Below, piece after piece: positions 51,328-61,388 of a DNA stretch of 64,000 nucleotides. The stretch covers positions 1 through 64,000 of the forward strand of contig CAJJCV010000009.1 in NCBI GenBank assembly GCA_905182765.1, read 5' to 3'. Every line of letters starts with the position of its first letter. The stretch's first letter is position 1. Position numbers and translations under genes: made by a program. Source of the stretch: Cryomorphaceae bacterium BACL29 MAG-121220-bin8 (GTDB lineage: Bacteria; Bacteroidota; Bacteroidia; Flavobacteriales; Flavobacteriaceae). The notes beneath the pieces are model-generated. The model was not told where the DNA came from, searched no databases, and was given only the letters and a program-made list of their open reading frames with translations.

Positions 51328-52383
51328 TTATCTTCTTATGTTGTTTTTTCTAAGCCAACTTGTATACTGACGTTTATTTTTATTGTGCTGCCTGTAAGTT
51401 TTAGCAAAAATATGATATCCAGGCCTCTTAACATCTGCTACAAAAAATAAATAATCATTATTTTCCATGTTCAAAACAGATTCAATTGAAGAGAAATCCG
51501 ACATATAAATTGGACCTGGAGGTAAACCTCTATTCAAATATGTATTATATGGAGATTTTATCTTAAGGTCTTTGTACAAAACTCTTCTAATTTTTTTATC
51601 AAAACCTTTCGTTTTCTTTATAGTATAAACAACAGTTGGGTCAGCTTGTAGTCTCATACTTTTTTTTAATCTATTGAAATACACACCCGAAATAGTAGGT
51701 CTTTCATCAACTTTTGGTGTTTCTCTTTGAACTATTGAGGCTAAAACCGAGACTTGTATAGGGGATAGATTTAGTGCATCGGCTTTCTTTTTTCTAGAAC
51801 TGTTCCAAAACAAATTGTATTGATTAAGCATTTTGTCTCGAAACTGGTCTGCACTTGTGTTCCAATAAAATTCATAAGTATTAGGTAAGAAAATTGCAAA
51901 AACAGACTCAGGATTCAAATTATTTGTTTTTAAAAATAATTCTTCGTTAAATGAATTAATTAAACTTAAACTATCAGATTCTATATAATTAGAAACTTTT
52001 GAAGCTAAATTCTCCAACCTTTCAATATTGTTAAATATTACATTGACTGGAATATTATTGAATCTCAAAGAATTTATAATTTCTTTATTTGAAAAACCTT
52101 TCTTTATTTCATATTTACCTGCTTTTATATTTAGTACATATTTAGTTTTATAGGCTGCATCAAAAAAAGTAGATGAATCTTTTAAAAAAGGAGAGATTTG
52201 TGTTTTTAAATTATTTAAGCCTGACCCCGTTGGAATGTATAAAAAAATTTTCTCTTCATTAAAACTTGTGTTTTCAGCATAATAAGTATTATAATAGTTA
52301 TAAGTAAACGTTACAGCTAAAAACAAAAAACATGCAACTCCTAACCAAATTATAAATTTATATAATGATTTATTTTCCATCAT
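51328..52383 (-). CDS. mltG: Endolytic transglycosylase MltG
   Basis: VLASIVQRETPKVDERPTISGVYFNRLKKSMRLQADPTVVYTI; SPYNTYLNRGLPPGPI. Confidence 0.95.
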   Translation of the reverse strand: MMENKSLYKFIIWLGVACFLFLAVTFTYNYYNTYYAENTSFNEEKIFLYIPTGSGLNNLKTQISPFLKDSSTFFDAAYKTKYVLNIKAGKYEIKKGFSNKEIINSLRFNNIPVNVIFNNIERLENLASKVSNYIESDSLSLINSFNEELFLKTNNLNPESVFAIFLPNTYEFYWNTSADQFRDKMLNQYNLFWNSSRKKKADALNLSPIQVSVLASIVQRETPKVDERPTISGVYFNRLKKSMRLQADPTVVYTIKKTKGFDKKIRRVLYKDLKIKSPYNTYLNRGLPPGPIYMSDFSSIESVLNMENNDYLFFVADVKRPGYHIFAKTYRQHNKNKRQYTSWLRKNNIRR

Positions 52384-53163
52384 TTAAATTTGAATTTCAC
52401 CACTATAAACCATTTTTACGTTTCCTGTAAGTTTTATATTATCATAACCTTTTGAGCATTTATTAAATTCTACTGATAAATCCCCTCCCCTTGTTGCTAT
52501 TTTTAATTTATTTAAAGAAGTTTTATTTAATTCAAACATTGCTAATGCTACAGCTGTAACTCCAGTTCCACAAGAAAGTGTTTCATTTTCCACTCCCCTT
52601 TCATAAGTTCTTACAGAAAATTCAGATTTAGAAATAACCTGAACAAAATTTACATTAACTCCATTATTTTTAAAAATTGAGTTATTTCTTATTAATCTAC
52701 CTTGACTAAAAACATCAATGTTTTCAATATCACTAACTAACTTAACATAATGAGGAGACCCTGTATCAAGAAATAAATCATTTCCATAAATTATAATGTC
52801 ATTGACAGGTTTCATCGATAAAGTTATTTGATCATCATAAATCAATGCGTCATGTAAACCATCAAATGCAGTAAAAACAGTTTTATTTTTAATTATATTA
52901 ATGTTTTGAGCAAATTTAACAGAGCATCTTGCTCCATTTCCACACATAGAACCTAAATTACCATCAGAATTATAATAATTCATTAAATAATCTGATGAAT
53001 CTGAGGGGTTTATCAATATCAAACCATCACAACCAATTCCAAATTTACGATCACACAGCTGTTTAATTAAAGAAATGTTTTCAGATGGAAAAGATAAATC
53101 AGTGTTATCAATAATTATAAAATCATTTCCTGTACCTTGATATTTTTGAAATTTGATTATCAT
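52384..53163 (-). CDS. dapF: Diaminopimelate epimerase
   Basis: FQKYQGTGNDFIIIDN, RKFGIGCDGLILI, MCGNGARC, ENETLSCGTGVTAVA. Confidence 0.96.
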   Translation of the reverse strand: MIIKFQKYQGTGNDFIIIDNTDLSFPSENISLIKQLCDRKFGIGCDGLILINPSDSSDYLMNYYNSDGNLGSMCGNGARCSVKFAQNINIIKNKTVFTAFDGLHDALIYDDQITLSMKPVNDIIIYGNDLFLDTGSPHYVKLVSDIENIDVFSQGRLIRNNSIFKNNGVNVNFVQVISKSEFSVRTYERGVENETLSCGTGVTAVALAMFELNKTSLNKLKIATRGGDLSVEFNKCSKGYDNIKLTGNVKMVYSGEIQI

Positions 53164-53266
53164 CTAATATTAAAATACGAATATATAAAAAAGTATAAGG
53201 TGTTAAAAAGTAGTTAAAATATATTTTACTAAATTTTAAAAATATAATTTTGAGAAAAATATAATT

Positions 53267-54646
53267 ATGAGAAAATTAATATTAACTTTTTTTGTTTCAC
53301 TAGTTGGTGGATTTTTAGCATTATCCATTCACAACCTTTACTATGATCATTCAAATAATAATATAATTGAGGAAAAGGACAACAGTGTTAACATCTCATT
53401 TAATCCATCATCAAGCAATAACATATTACCATCTAGTGATTTTGTATCTGCTGCAGAAAAAACAATACATTCTGTAGTTCATGTGAAAAACACTAGTGTT
53501 TCTAGAGGAAACTCATCTTTATGGGATTATTTTAATGATCAGGGAGATAGAACTAAAGTTGGAATGGGTTCAGGAGTTATAATTTCAGAAGATGGATATA
53601 TAATTACAAATAATCATGTAATTGAAAATGCTAGTACGATAGAAATCACAACAAATGACAATAAGACATATACTGCTGAACTACTTGGTAGCGACGAAGT
53701 TTCAGATATTGCTGTATTAAAAATTGTTGGAGAAGAATCTTTTCCTTACATAAGGTTTGCGGATTCTGATCAAACCAAAATTGGTGAGTGGGTACTGGCT
53801 GTGGGCAATCCTTTTAATTTAACTTCAACTGTGACAGCAGGAATAATAAGTGCAAAATCAAGAGATTTAAATGATTTTGATTCCAAAAATCAATCATTTA
53901 TTCAAACTGATGCTGCTGTCAATTCAGGAAATAGTGGTGGAGCATTAGTTAATACCAATGGAGATTTAATAGGAATAAATACAGCTATAACAAGTGGAAC
54001 GGGCGGATTTGTAGGATATTCATTTGCAGTACCCAGCAATGTAGCTAGAAAAATTTTTGAAGATATAATTGAGTTTGGAAATGTACAAAAAGGACTACTT
54101 GGTGTAACTGGATTTGGATTAAACTCAAAATCTGCTAATGAACTGAATATCGATCTGACAGAGGGTTTTTATGTAAATGATATTGAATTAGAAATGGGAG
54201 CTGCCAGAGCTGGTATAAAAAAAGGTGATGTAATTATTAGCTTGGATAATATGAAAATTGAAAAATTCTCTGACTTATCAGGTTATTTAAGTACTAAAAG
54301 ACCTGGTGATAAAATTTCTGTAGGAATTATTAGAGATTATAAAAACATTAAATTGAATGTGACTTTAGAAAAAAATAACAATGTAAATTTTTTAGGAATG
54401 CAATTAAAAAACATGACTAATGATGAATTAAAGACTTATAAGATTACTCATGGTTTAAAGGTTTCTAACTTAAGAAACAGTTCTCTTTACAGAATGGGTG
54501 TGAAACCAGGTTATGCATTAACAGAAATTAATAATACGCAAATCAAAAAAACTGAAGATCTTTTAAATTTCAATTCATCAATAAAAATAAATCAAATGAT
54601 ATTTGTAACACCTAACGGTGAAAAAGAAAGGCTTATTTTTGAATAA
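53267..54646 (+). CDS. htrA: Do/HtrA-family trypsin-like serine protease with PDZ domains
   Basis: [77 protein letters not shown]. Confidence 0.95.
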   Translation: MRKLILTFFVSLVGGFLALSIHNLYYDHSNNNIIEEKDNSVNISFNPSSSNNILPSSDFVSAAEKTIHSVVHVKNTSVSRGNSSLWDYFNDQGDRTKVGMGSGVIISEDGYIITNNHVIENASTIEITTNDNKTYTAELLGSDEVSDIAVLKIVGEESFPYIRFADSDQTKIGEWVLAVGNPFNLTSTVTAGIISAKSRDLNDFDSKNQSFIQTDAAVNSGNSGGALVNTNGDLIGINTAITSGTGGFVGYSFAVPSNVARKIFEDIIEFGNVQKGLLGVTGFGLNSKSANELNIDLTEGFYVNDIELEMGAARAGIKKGDVIISLDNMKIEKFSDLSGYLSTKRPGDKISVGIIRDYKNIKLNVTLEKNNNVNFLGMQLKNMTNDELKTYKITHGLKVSNLRNSSLYRMGVKPGYALTEINNTQIKKTEDLLNFNSSIKINQMIFVTPNGEKERLIFE

Positions 54647-55323
54647 TGATGAGAATTGATATAATAAGTGTTCTTCCTGAACTAATTGAAAGTCCTTTTA
54701 ATGCTTCAATATTAAAAAGAGCAATTGATAAAAAATTAATTGAAATTAACTTTCATGATCTAAAGGATTATGCTTCAAGTAAAAGAAGACAAGTTGATGA
54801 TTATCAATTTGGTGGTGGAGCTGGGATGGTTATGATGATTGAACCCATAAAAAAATGTATTGATTTATTAAAAAAAGAAAGAACATACGATGAAGTGATT
54901 TACATGACACCTGATGGAGAAATGTTAAGTCAAAAAATATCTAACAGATTATCATTGAAGGGTAATTTCATTATTTTATGTGGGCATTATAAAGGTGTGG
55001 ATCAAAGAGTTAGAGACAGTTTAATAACTATGGAAATTTCTATTGGTGATTATGTTCTCTCAGGTGGTGAACTACCAGCGGCAGTACTATGCGATTCAAT
55101 AATAAGATTAATTCCAGGTGTTCTTGGAGATGAAACTTCTGCATTAACCGATTCATTTCAGGACGATTTATTAGCACCTCCTGTGTACACTAGACCATCT
55201 TCGTTTGACGATTTAGAAGTTCCTGAAATTCTTCTATCTGGAAATAAAGCAAAGATTGAGCTTTGGAGGGAGGAAAAAGCTTTAGAAAGAACAAAAAAAC
55301 TAAGACCAGATATTTTTAACTGA
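54646..55323 (+). CDS. trmD: tRNA (guanosine(37)-N1)-methyltransferase
   Basis: [69 protein letters not shown]. Confidence 0.97.
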   Translation: MMRIDIISVLPELIESPFNASILKRAIDKKLIEINFHDLKDYASSKRRQVDDYQFGGGAGMVMMIEPIKKCIDLLKKERTYDEVIYMTPDGEMLSQKISNRLSLKGNFIILCGHYKGVDQRVRDSLITMEISIGDYVLSGGELPAAVLCDSIIRLIPGVLGDETSALTDSFQDDLLAPPVYTRPSSFDDLEVPEILLSGNKAKIELWREEKALERTKKLRPDIFN

Positions 55324-55370
55324 ATTCTTTCTAAAAATAAAAAAAATATGTAATTTCGCATTCGATTTAT

Positions 55371-55402
55371 TATAACCACTGACGATAATCGTGAATGTTA
55401 TA
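55371..55402 (+). promoter_or_regulatory. Candidate ribosomal-protein leader stem-loop upstream of rplS
   Basis: TATAAC-CAC-t-GA-CGATAA-TC-GTG-aat-GTTATA: three stacked paired segments (6+3+2 bp), 26 nt upstream of the rplS ATG (55429) and about 12 nt after a TAATTTCG promoter-like box (55351-55358). Confidence 0.55.
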
Positions 55403-55428
55403 CTAAATAAATTTAAAATCTTATCAAA

Positions 55429-55779
55429 ATGGAATCTTTAATAAAATTCGTACAAGATGAATTTGTAACCAAAAAAGAAATCCCAACATTCAAATCCGGA
55501 GATACAATAACAGTTTATTACGAAATTAGAGAAGGAGATAAAGTCCGTACTCAGTTTTTCAAAGGTATTGTGATTCAAATCAAAGGAACTGGTCTTACTA
55601 AAACTTTTACAATAAGAAAAATGTCTGGTACAATTGGAATTGAAAGAATATTCCCAATTAATTTACCTGCCATCCAAAAAATAGAAGTTAACAAAAGAGG
55701 AAGAGTTAGAAGATCAAGAATTTATTACTTCAGAGAATTAAGAGGTAAAAAAGCGAGAATAAAAGAAATTAAGAGATAA
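55429..55779 (+). CDS. rplS: 50S ribosomal protein L19
   Basis: FKSGDTITVYYEIREGDKVRTQFFKGIVIQIKG; ERIFPINLPAIQKIEVNKRGRVRRSRIYYFRELRGKKARIKE. Confidence 0.97.
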   Translation: MESLIKFVQDEFVTKKEIPTFKSGDTITVYYEIREGDKVRTQFFKGIVIQIKGTGLTKTFTIRKMSGTIGIERIFPINLPAIQKIEVNKRGRVRRSRIYYFRELRGKKARIKEIKR

Positions 55780-55797
55780 TTTATTTCCCTAAACTTC

Positions 55798-57027
55798 ATG
55801 AAAAAAATTATAGTAAAAAATCCAGTTGTTGAGTTGGATGGAGATGAAATGACTAGAATTATTTGGGATTTTATAAAAACTAAATTAATTCTACCTTTCC
55901 TTGAAATTGATATTAAGTATTTTGATTTAAGTGTAAAACATAGAGATTTTACAGATGATCAAGTCACTATCGATTCAGCTGAAGCTATAAAAAAATATAA
56001 TGTTGGTATAAAGTGTGCGACAATAACTCCAGATGAAGAAAGAGTTGTAGAATACACTCTGAAAAAAATGTGGAGATCTCCTAATGGAACAATAAGAAAC
56101 ATTGTTGGAGGAACGGTTTTTAGAGAACCTATAATAATGAAAAACGTGCCTAGATACGTTCAAGGTTGGACTAAACCAATCTGTATTGGTAGACATGCTT
56201 TTGGTGATCAATACAAAGCAACAGATATAGTGACTCATGGTAAAGGAAAATTAACAATGACCTTCACACCTGAAAATGGAGACAAACCTAAAACTTGGGA
56301 AGTGTATAATTTTCAAGAAAACGGAGTAGCAATGAGTATGTACAATATTGATTCTTCAATTTATGGATTCGCTAGATCTTGTATGAATCAGGCTCTTACA
56401 AAAAAATGGCCATTATACTTATCTACAAAAAACACTATTTTAAAAGCATATGACGGACGTTTTAAAGATGTTTTTCAAGAAGTTTTTACTAACGAATTTG
56501 AAAATAAATTTGAAGCTGCTGGAATAACGTATGAACACAGGTTAATTGATGATATGGTTGCAGCTGCAATGAAATGGAGTGGTGGATTTGTATGGGCATG
56601 TAAAAACTATGATGGTGATGTTCAATCGGATACAGTAGCCCAAGGATTTGGATCATTAGGCTTAATGACATCAACTCTTGTTACTCCTGATGGTAAAACA
56701 ATGGAAGCAGAAGCTGCACACGGAACAGTAACTAGACATTATAGAGAACACCAAAAAGGGAATGAAACTTCTACTAACCCTATAGCTTCAATATTTGCAT
56801 GGACCAGAGGTCTTTCCCACAGAGGAAAACTTGATAATAACTCAGAACTTATCGATTTTTGTAAAACACTTGAAACTGTTTGTATTCAAACTGTTGAAAA
56901 TGGTCAAATGACAAAAGACTTAGCTGTACTAATTCATGGCAAAGATTTAAATAGAACACATTATTTAAACACCCAAGAATTTTTAGACTCTATTAAAAAA
57001 GGATTAGATTCTAAATATAAAAACTAA
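55798..57027 (+). CDS. icd: NADP-dependent isocitrate dehydrogenase (eukaryotic-like subfamily)
   Basis: [79 protein letters not shown]. Confidence 0.96.
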   Translation: MKKIIVKNPVVELDGDEMTRIIWDFIKTKLILPFLEIDIKYFDLSVKHRDFTDDQVTIDSAEAIKKYNVGIKCATITPDEERVVEYTLKKMWRSPNGTIRNIVGGTVFREPIIMKNVPRYVQGWTKPICIGRHAFGDQYKATDIVTHGKGKLTMTFTPENGDKPKTWEVYNFQENGVAMSMYNIDSSIYGFARSCMNQALTKKWPLYLSTKNTILKAYDGRFKDVFQEVFTNEFENKFEAAGITYEHRLIDDMVAAAMKWSGGFVWACKNYDGDVQSDTVAQGFGSLGLMTSTLVTPDGKTMEAEAAHGTVTRHYREHQKGNETSTNPIASIFAWTRGLSHRGKLDNNSELIDFCKTLETVCIQTVENGQMTKDLAVLIHGKDLNRTHYLNTQEFLDSIKKGLDSKYKN

Positions 57028-57033
57028 ATTTAT

Positions 57034-57048
57034 TGGCATATTTCTTGA
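57034..57048 (+). promoter_or_regulatory. Sigma-54-like element TGGCAT-ATTTC-TTGA upstream of TonB-dependent receptor
   Basis: Correct orientation, 40 nt upstream of ATG 57088; same spacing as the dnaK and lon motifs. Confidence 0.5.
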
Positions 57049-57087
57049 TCTAATTGAATTAAATAAATCTATTTAATTAAAATTTTA

Positions 57088-59451
57088 ATGCTTAAAAAGT
57101 TTTTATTTATACTTCTCTATTTATCGATAAACTTAATTTATTCACAAGATAAATTTACATTAAGCGGATATGTCTTAGATGAAAATAGTAATGAATCTAT
57201 AATTGGTGCTAACATAATTATTCCAAGCATTAACTCCGGAACAATTACAAATACTTATGGATTTTTCTCAATAACACTTCCTGAAAAAAATTATGAAATT
57301 CAAATAAGTTCTATTGGATATAAAAATATCTCAACTGATATAGATTTAATAAAAAACGTCAATACTACATTTTTCTTATCTCAAAATATCGAAAATTTAG
57401 AAGAAGTTGTTGTCATAAAAGATGTTGAAGAGATTGATATAACAAAACCTGTAATGAGTTTGAATATCTTATCAAATCAAACAATTAAACAAACTCCTGT
57501 ACTATTTGGTGAATCTGATGTTTTAAAAACTATTCAATTACTTCCAGGTGTGTCAAATGCAGGAGAAGGAACAGGTGGATTCAATGTAAGAGGTGGTGCT
57601 GCAGATCAAAATCTAATTTTGTTTGACGAAGCCATAATATACAGTTCATCTCACTTGTTTGGTTTATTTTCAATTTTTAATTCTGATGCAATAAAAGAAG
57701 TTAAACTTTTTAAAGGTGGCATACCTTCATCTTACGGAGGAAGGCTTTCTTCCGTTTTAGATGTATATCAAAAAGACGGGAATAGTAAAAAACATAAGTT
57801 AAGCGGAGGAATTGGAATAATATCAAGTAGATTACTGGGCGAAGGTCCAATAAAAAAGAATAAAGGTTCGTATCTGATTGCAACAAGAGGATCTTACGCC
57901 CACCTTTTCTTGAAATTTACTGATATTGAAAACGTAGCTTATTTTTATGATATTAATACCAAATCAAACTATAAAATAGATAAAAACAACACCTTGTATT
58001 TCTCTGGATATTTTGGTAGAGACAAATTTAAACTTAGCGACACGTTTTCTAATACCTATGGAAACTCAACATTCAACCTAAGATGGAATCACTTAATCAA
58101 TGAAAAAACCTTTTCTAATACTTCTTTGATTTTTAGCGATTACTACTATGGGTTGACACTAAATTTCGTAGGTTTTGATTGGAATTCAGGTATTAAAAAC
58201 TTAAACATCAAGTTTGATTTAAAAAATTATTATTCTAATAAAATACAATTCAACTATGGATTAAACTCTATTTACTACGAATTTAATCCTGGTGAAATTA
58301 GTCCAATTAACCAGTCAGGTATTAATTTTACAATACTTGAAAGAAAGTTTGCTTTAGAAAATGCGGCTTATTTTGATGTAGTTCATAAAGCCTCGCCAAA
58401 AATATCTCTTAGATACGGTTTTAGATTAAATCAATTTTTAAGATTCAAACAAGATGGCCTGAACAGATATATAAACGACAACCCTGTAACTTTTGATCAA
58501 GATCTTGGTATTTATAAAGAGGCTGAAATAATTGGAGAATACTTAAATCCCGATAATTCAAAAACCATTAAATCCTTTTATAATTTTGAGCCAAGATTTA
58601 ATTTTTCTTATAATTTTAAAAATCAAGCTATTAAAGTAAGCTACAACAGATTAAATCAATATATTCATCTAATATCTAACACCAATGCTCCTGCTCCACT
58701 AGATATTTGGGCTCCGAGTGGACCTTACTTAAAACCACAGCAATTAGATCAATTGGCTTTTGGTTATCACTCTAAATTAAAAAATGGGAATAAATTAGAA
58801 ACTGAAGTTTTTTATAAAAAAATTAAAAACAGACTAGATTATATCCCAGGTGCTGATTTAGTTGCTAACGCAGCTGTAGAAAGAATATTATTAGCGGGAA
58901 AAGCAAGAGCATATGGAATGGAATTTTTATTTAAAAAAAATAAAGGCAGACATAATTACTGGATTGCTTATACCCTTTCAAAATCAGAACAAAAAACTAC
59001 AGGACGTAACATTAGTGAAACTGGAATCAATATGGGAAATTGGTACAATACACCATATGACAAAACTCATGACTTTAGTTTTGTATCCAATTATAAATTG
59101 AATAAAAAATTAACTTTTAATACTAATTTTATATTTCAAACAGGACAACCAACAAATTATCCTGTAGGGCAATACACATATATGAATTTAACGATACCAA
59201 ATTATGGGGAACGTAATTCAAATAGACTTCCCAACTACCATAGACTTGATATCTCTCTAACTCTAATTCCTAATAAAAATAAAAAAAGAGATTTCAAAAG
59301 TGAATGGGTTTTTGGATTTTATAATATTTACAACCGAGACAATGCAAATTCTATAACTTTTCAACAAAATCAAAAAACTTTGAAAAATGAAGCAATTCAA
59401 TTATCTATTTTTGGAATTGTTCCAAGTATATCTTATAATTTTAAATTTTAA
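57088..59451 (+). CDS. TonB-dependent receptor with carboxypeptidase-like regulatory domain
   Basis: FTLSGYVLDENSNESIIGANIIIPSINSGTITNTYGFFSITLP; LKTIQLLPGVSNAGEGTGGFNVRGGAADQNLILFDEAIIY; HLFGLFSIFNSDAIKEVKLFKGGIPSSYGGRLSSVLDV. Confidence 0.93.
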   Translation: MLKKFLFILLYLSINLIYSQDKFTLSGYVLDENSNESIIGANIIIPSINSGTITNTYGFFSITLPEKNYEIQISSIGYKNISTDIDLIKNVNTTFFLSQNIENLEEVVVIKDVEEIDITKPVMSLNILSNQTIKQTPVLFGESDVLKTIQLLPGVSNAGEGTGGFNVRGGAADQNLILFDEAIIYSSSHLFGLFSIFNSDAIKEVKLFKGGIPSSYGGRLSSVLDVYQKDGNSKKHKLSGGIGIISSRLLGEGPIKKNKGSYLIATRGSYAHLFLKFTDIENVAYFYDINTKSNYKIDKNNTLYFSGYFGRDKFKLSDTFSNTYGNSTFNLRWNHLINEKTFSNTSLIFSDYYYGLTLNFVGFDWNSGIKNLNIKFDLKNYYSNKIQFNYGLNSIYYEFNPGEISPINQSGINFTILERKFALENAAYFDVVHKASPKISLRYGFRLNQFLRFKQDGLNRYINDNPVTFDQDLGIYKEAEIIGEYLNPDNSKTIKSFYNFEPRFNFSYNFKNQAIKVSYNRLNQYIHLISNTNAPAPLDIWAPSGPYLKPQQLDQLAFGYHSKLKNGNKLETEVFYKKIKNRLDYIPGADLVANAAVERILLAGKARAYGMEFLFKKNKGRHNYWIAYTLSKSEQKTTGRNISETGINMGNWYNTPYDKTHDFSFVSNYKLNKKLTFNTNFIFQTGQPTNYPVGQYTYMNLTIPNYGERNSNRLPNYHRLDISLTLIPNKNKKRDFKSEWVFGFYNIYNRDNANSITFQQNQKTLKNEAIQLSIFGIVPSISYNFKF

Positions 59452-60297
59452 ATGAAAAAAAAATTTTTTTATATAATAATTATAATTTTCTATAGCTGTG
59501 AAAAAGTTGTGGATATTAATACAAATTATTCTGATGAAAGAATAGTTTTAGACGCTTCAATTTTTAAAAATATTAATGAAGATTTTGCCACTGCAAAAGT
59601 AATAGTGAGTAAAACGGCTCCATATTTTAGTGAAAACAATACAGAAATTGAAGAAGCTGAGGTTTACATTCAAACCAAAAATGGAAATATTAACTTAAAA
59701 TACAACTCGGAAAAAAAATATTATACAAATACAATTGATTATATAAATTATGAAGAAGTTTATGAGTTCTTTGTTATTTACGATGAGCAGAATTATTATT
59801 CATCTGAAAAACTAATAAAAATATCAGGAATTGAATCCGTGATTTTTGGAGATAGAAAATCACTCAATAAAGATGAAGTAGAATTACTAATAACATTTAC
59901 TGATCCAAAAGAAATTGGTGATTTTAATCTTTGGAAATTTGGACCAAAAGGAAAAGGGGATTCCTACGATTATTTAGTGTCCAGAGACCTTTATACTAAT
60001 GGAAATCAATTCACTTTTTCTTTTTTTATTGATAAAACTGAATATTTTAATAATGATGAGTTTGTTTATGTTGAAATGACAGGATTAACAGAAGAGGGGT
60101 TTAATTATCTTAATATTTTAACCGCTCAAGCTGGAGCACAAAACGGAAGACCCTTCTCATCGGCGAGTTCAATTATAAAAGGAAATATTATAAATCAATC
60201 AAATCCTGAGAAATTTCCTTTAGGTTACTACAGAGTTTCTGAATTTGATTACTTTAGATTATCAAAAGAAGATGCCCCTGATGGGTTTTTTGATTAA
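59452..60297 (+). CDS. DUF4249 family lipoprotein, immediately downstream of the TonB receptor
   Basis: Lipobox IIFYSCEKVVDI; IVLDASIFKNINEDFATAKVIVSKTAPYF; EEAEVYIQTKNG; GYYRVSEFDYFRL. Confidence 0.8.
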   Translation: MKKKFFYIIIIIFYSCEKVVDINTNYSDERIVLDASIFKNINEDFATAKVIVSKTAPYFSENNTEIEEAEVYIQTKNGNINLKYNSEKKYYTNTIDYINYEEVYEFFVIYDEQNYYSSEKLIKISGIESVIFGDRKSLNKDEVELLITFTDPKEIGDFNLWKFGPKGKGDSYDYLVSRDLYTNGNQFTFSFFIDKTEYFNNDEFVYVEMTGLTEEGFNYLNILTAQAGAQNGRPFSSASSIIKGNIINQSNPEKFPLGYYRVSEFDYFRLSKEDAPDGFFD

Positions 60298-60306
60298 AAA
60301 TAATTT

Positions 60307-61116
60307 ATGAGTTTTGAAAAAATAACAGAATCAAATTCAAGTTATGATGATTTAGAATTAAAATCTTCATTAGAATTATTAAAAATAATTAACAAAGAAG
60401 ACCAATCTGTTGCTTTTAGTGTTCAAAAAGAATTAAACAACATTAATAAATTAATTTTAAAGGTAATTGAACAAATTAATAATGGAGGAAGACTTTTTTA
60501 CATAGGGTCAGGTACAAGTGGAAGGCTAGGAGTAGTTGATGCATCAGAATGCCCACCAACATTTGGAGTGGATTCGAATCTTGTCAATGGTATTATAGCA
60601 GGTGGAGATAAAGCCATACGTAAAAGCATCGAAAATGCCGAAGATAATATTAATAAAGGATGGGAAGATTTAAATAATCATAAAATCAATAAAAATGACT
60701 TTGTGATTGGAATTGCGGCATCTGGAACAACTCCATACGTTATAGGTGCTTTAAATGAATGCTTCAAACGGAAAATACCGACAGGTTGTATCACTTGTAA
60801 TCCAGGGAGTCCTTTATTTAATATAAGTGATTTCCCTATTTCAGTAAATGTTGGCCCTGAAGTAATAACAGGAAGTTCAAGAATGAAAGCAGGAACTGCT
60901 CAAAAACTGGTTTTAAATATGATTTCAACAATATCAATGATTAAGATTGGTAAAATAAAAGGTAATAAAATGATAGACATGCAGCTTTCAAATGTCAAAT
61001 TAGTTAATAGAGCAAAAAAAATTGTTATGAATGCCTTAAATATAGATGAGAAAAAGGCAATTGAGCTCTTAAATGTTCATAAAAGTGTTAGAAAAGCAAT
61101 TAATAGTAATTCATAA
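60307..61116 (+). CDS. murQ: N-acetylmuramic acid 6-phosphate etherase
   Basis: GGRLFYIGSGTSGRLGVVDASECPPTFGV; GPEVITGSSRMKAGTAQKLVLNMIST. Confidence 0.96.
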   Translation: MSFEKITESNSSYDDLELKSSLELLKIINKEDQSVAFSVQKELNNINKLILKVIEQINNGGRLFYIGSGTSGRLGVVDASECPPTFGVDSNLVNGIIAGGDKAIRKSIENAEDNINKGWEDLNNHKINKNDFVIGIAASGTTPYVIGALNECFKRKIPTGCITCNPGSPLFNISDFPISVNVGPEVITGSSRMKAGTAQKLVLNMISTISMIKIGKIKGNKMIDMQLSNVKLVNRAKKIVMNALNIDEKKAIELLNVHKSVRKAINSNS

Positions 61117-61340
61117 TGAAAAATAATTTATTTAGTAAAGGTTTTAAGTATATCATAATATCTTTCTTCTTTATGTTCCTAGGTCCTACCCTGATGTTTC
61201 AATCTCTAAAAAACGAAGACCATCCTTGGTTTTCAATTGTTTTTACAATTAGTATAATTGTATGTGTAATTGCTGTTGTTCAAGGTATCAGAGGTTTGAA
61301 AAATATTGTAGATTCAATATTTAAAAAAAAAGACAGTTAA
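61116..61340 (+). CDS. Small membrane protein (DUF6095-like)
   Basis: 74 aa; KYIIISFFFMFLGPTLMFQSLKNEDHPWFSIVFTISIIVCVIAVVQGIRGLKNIVDSIF. Confidence 0.65.
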   Translation: MKNNLFSKGFKYIIISFFFMFLGPTLMFQSLKNEDHPWFSIVFTISIIVCVIAVVQGIRGLKNIVDSIFKKKDS

Positions 61341-61341
61341 G

Positions 61342-61371
61342 TTGTTAAGTAATTCAATGATATTATCTTTG
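61342..61371 (+). promoter_or_regulatory. Candidate Bacteroidetes -33/-7 promoter of thrS
   Basis: TTG (61342-61344) - N19 - TATCTTTG (61364-61371); thrS ATG at 61389. Confidence 0.65.
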
Positions 61372-61388
61372 CAATAATATTTTTATAA

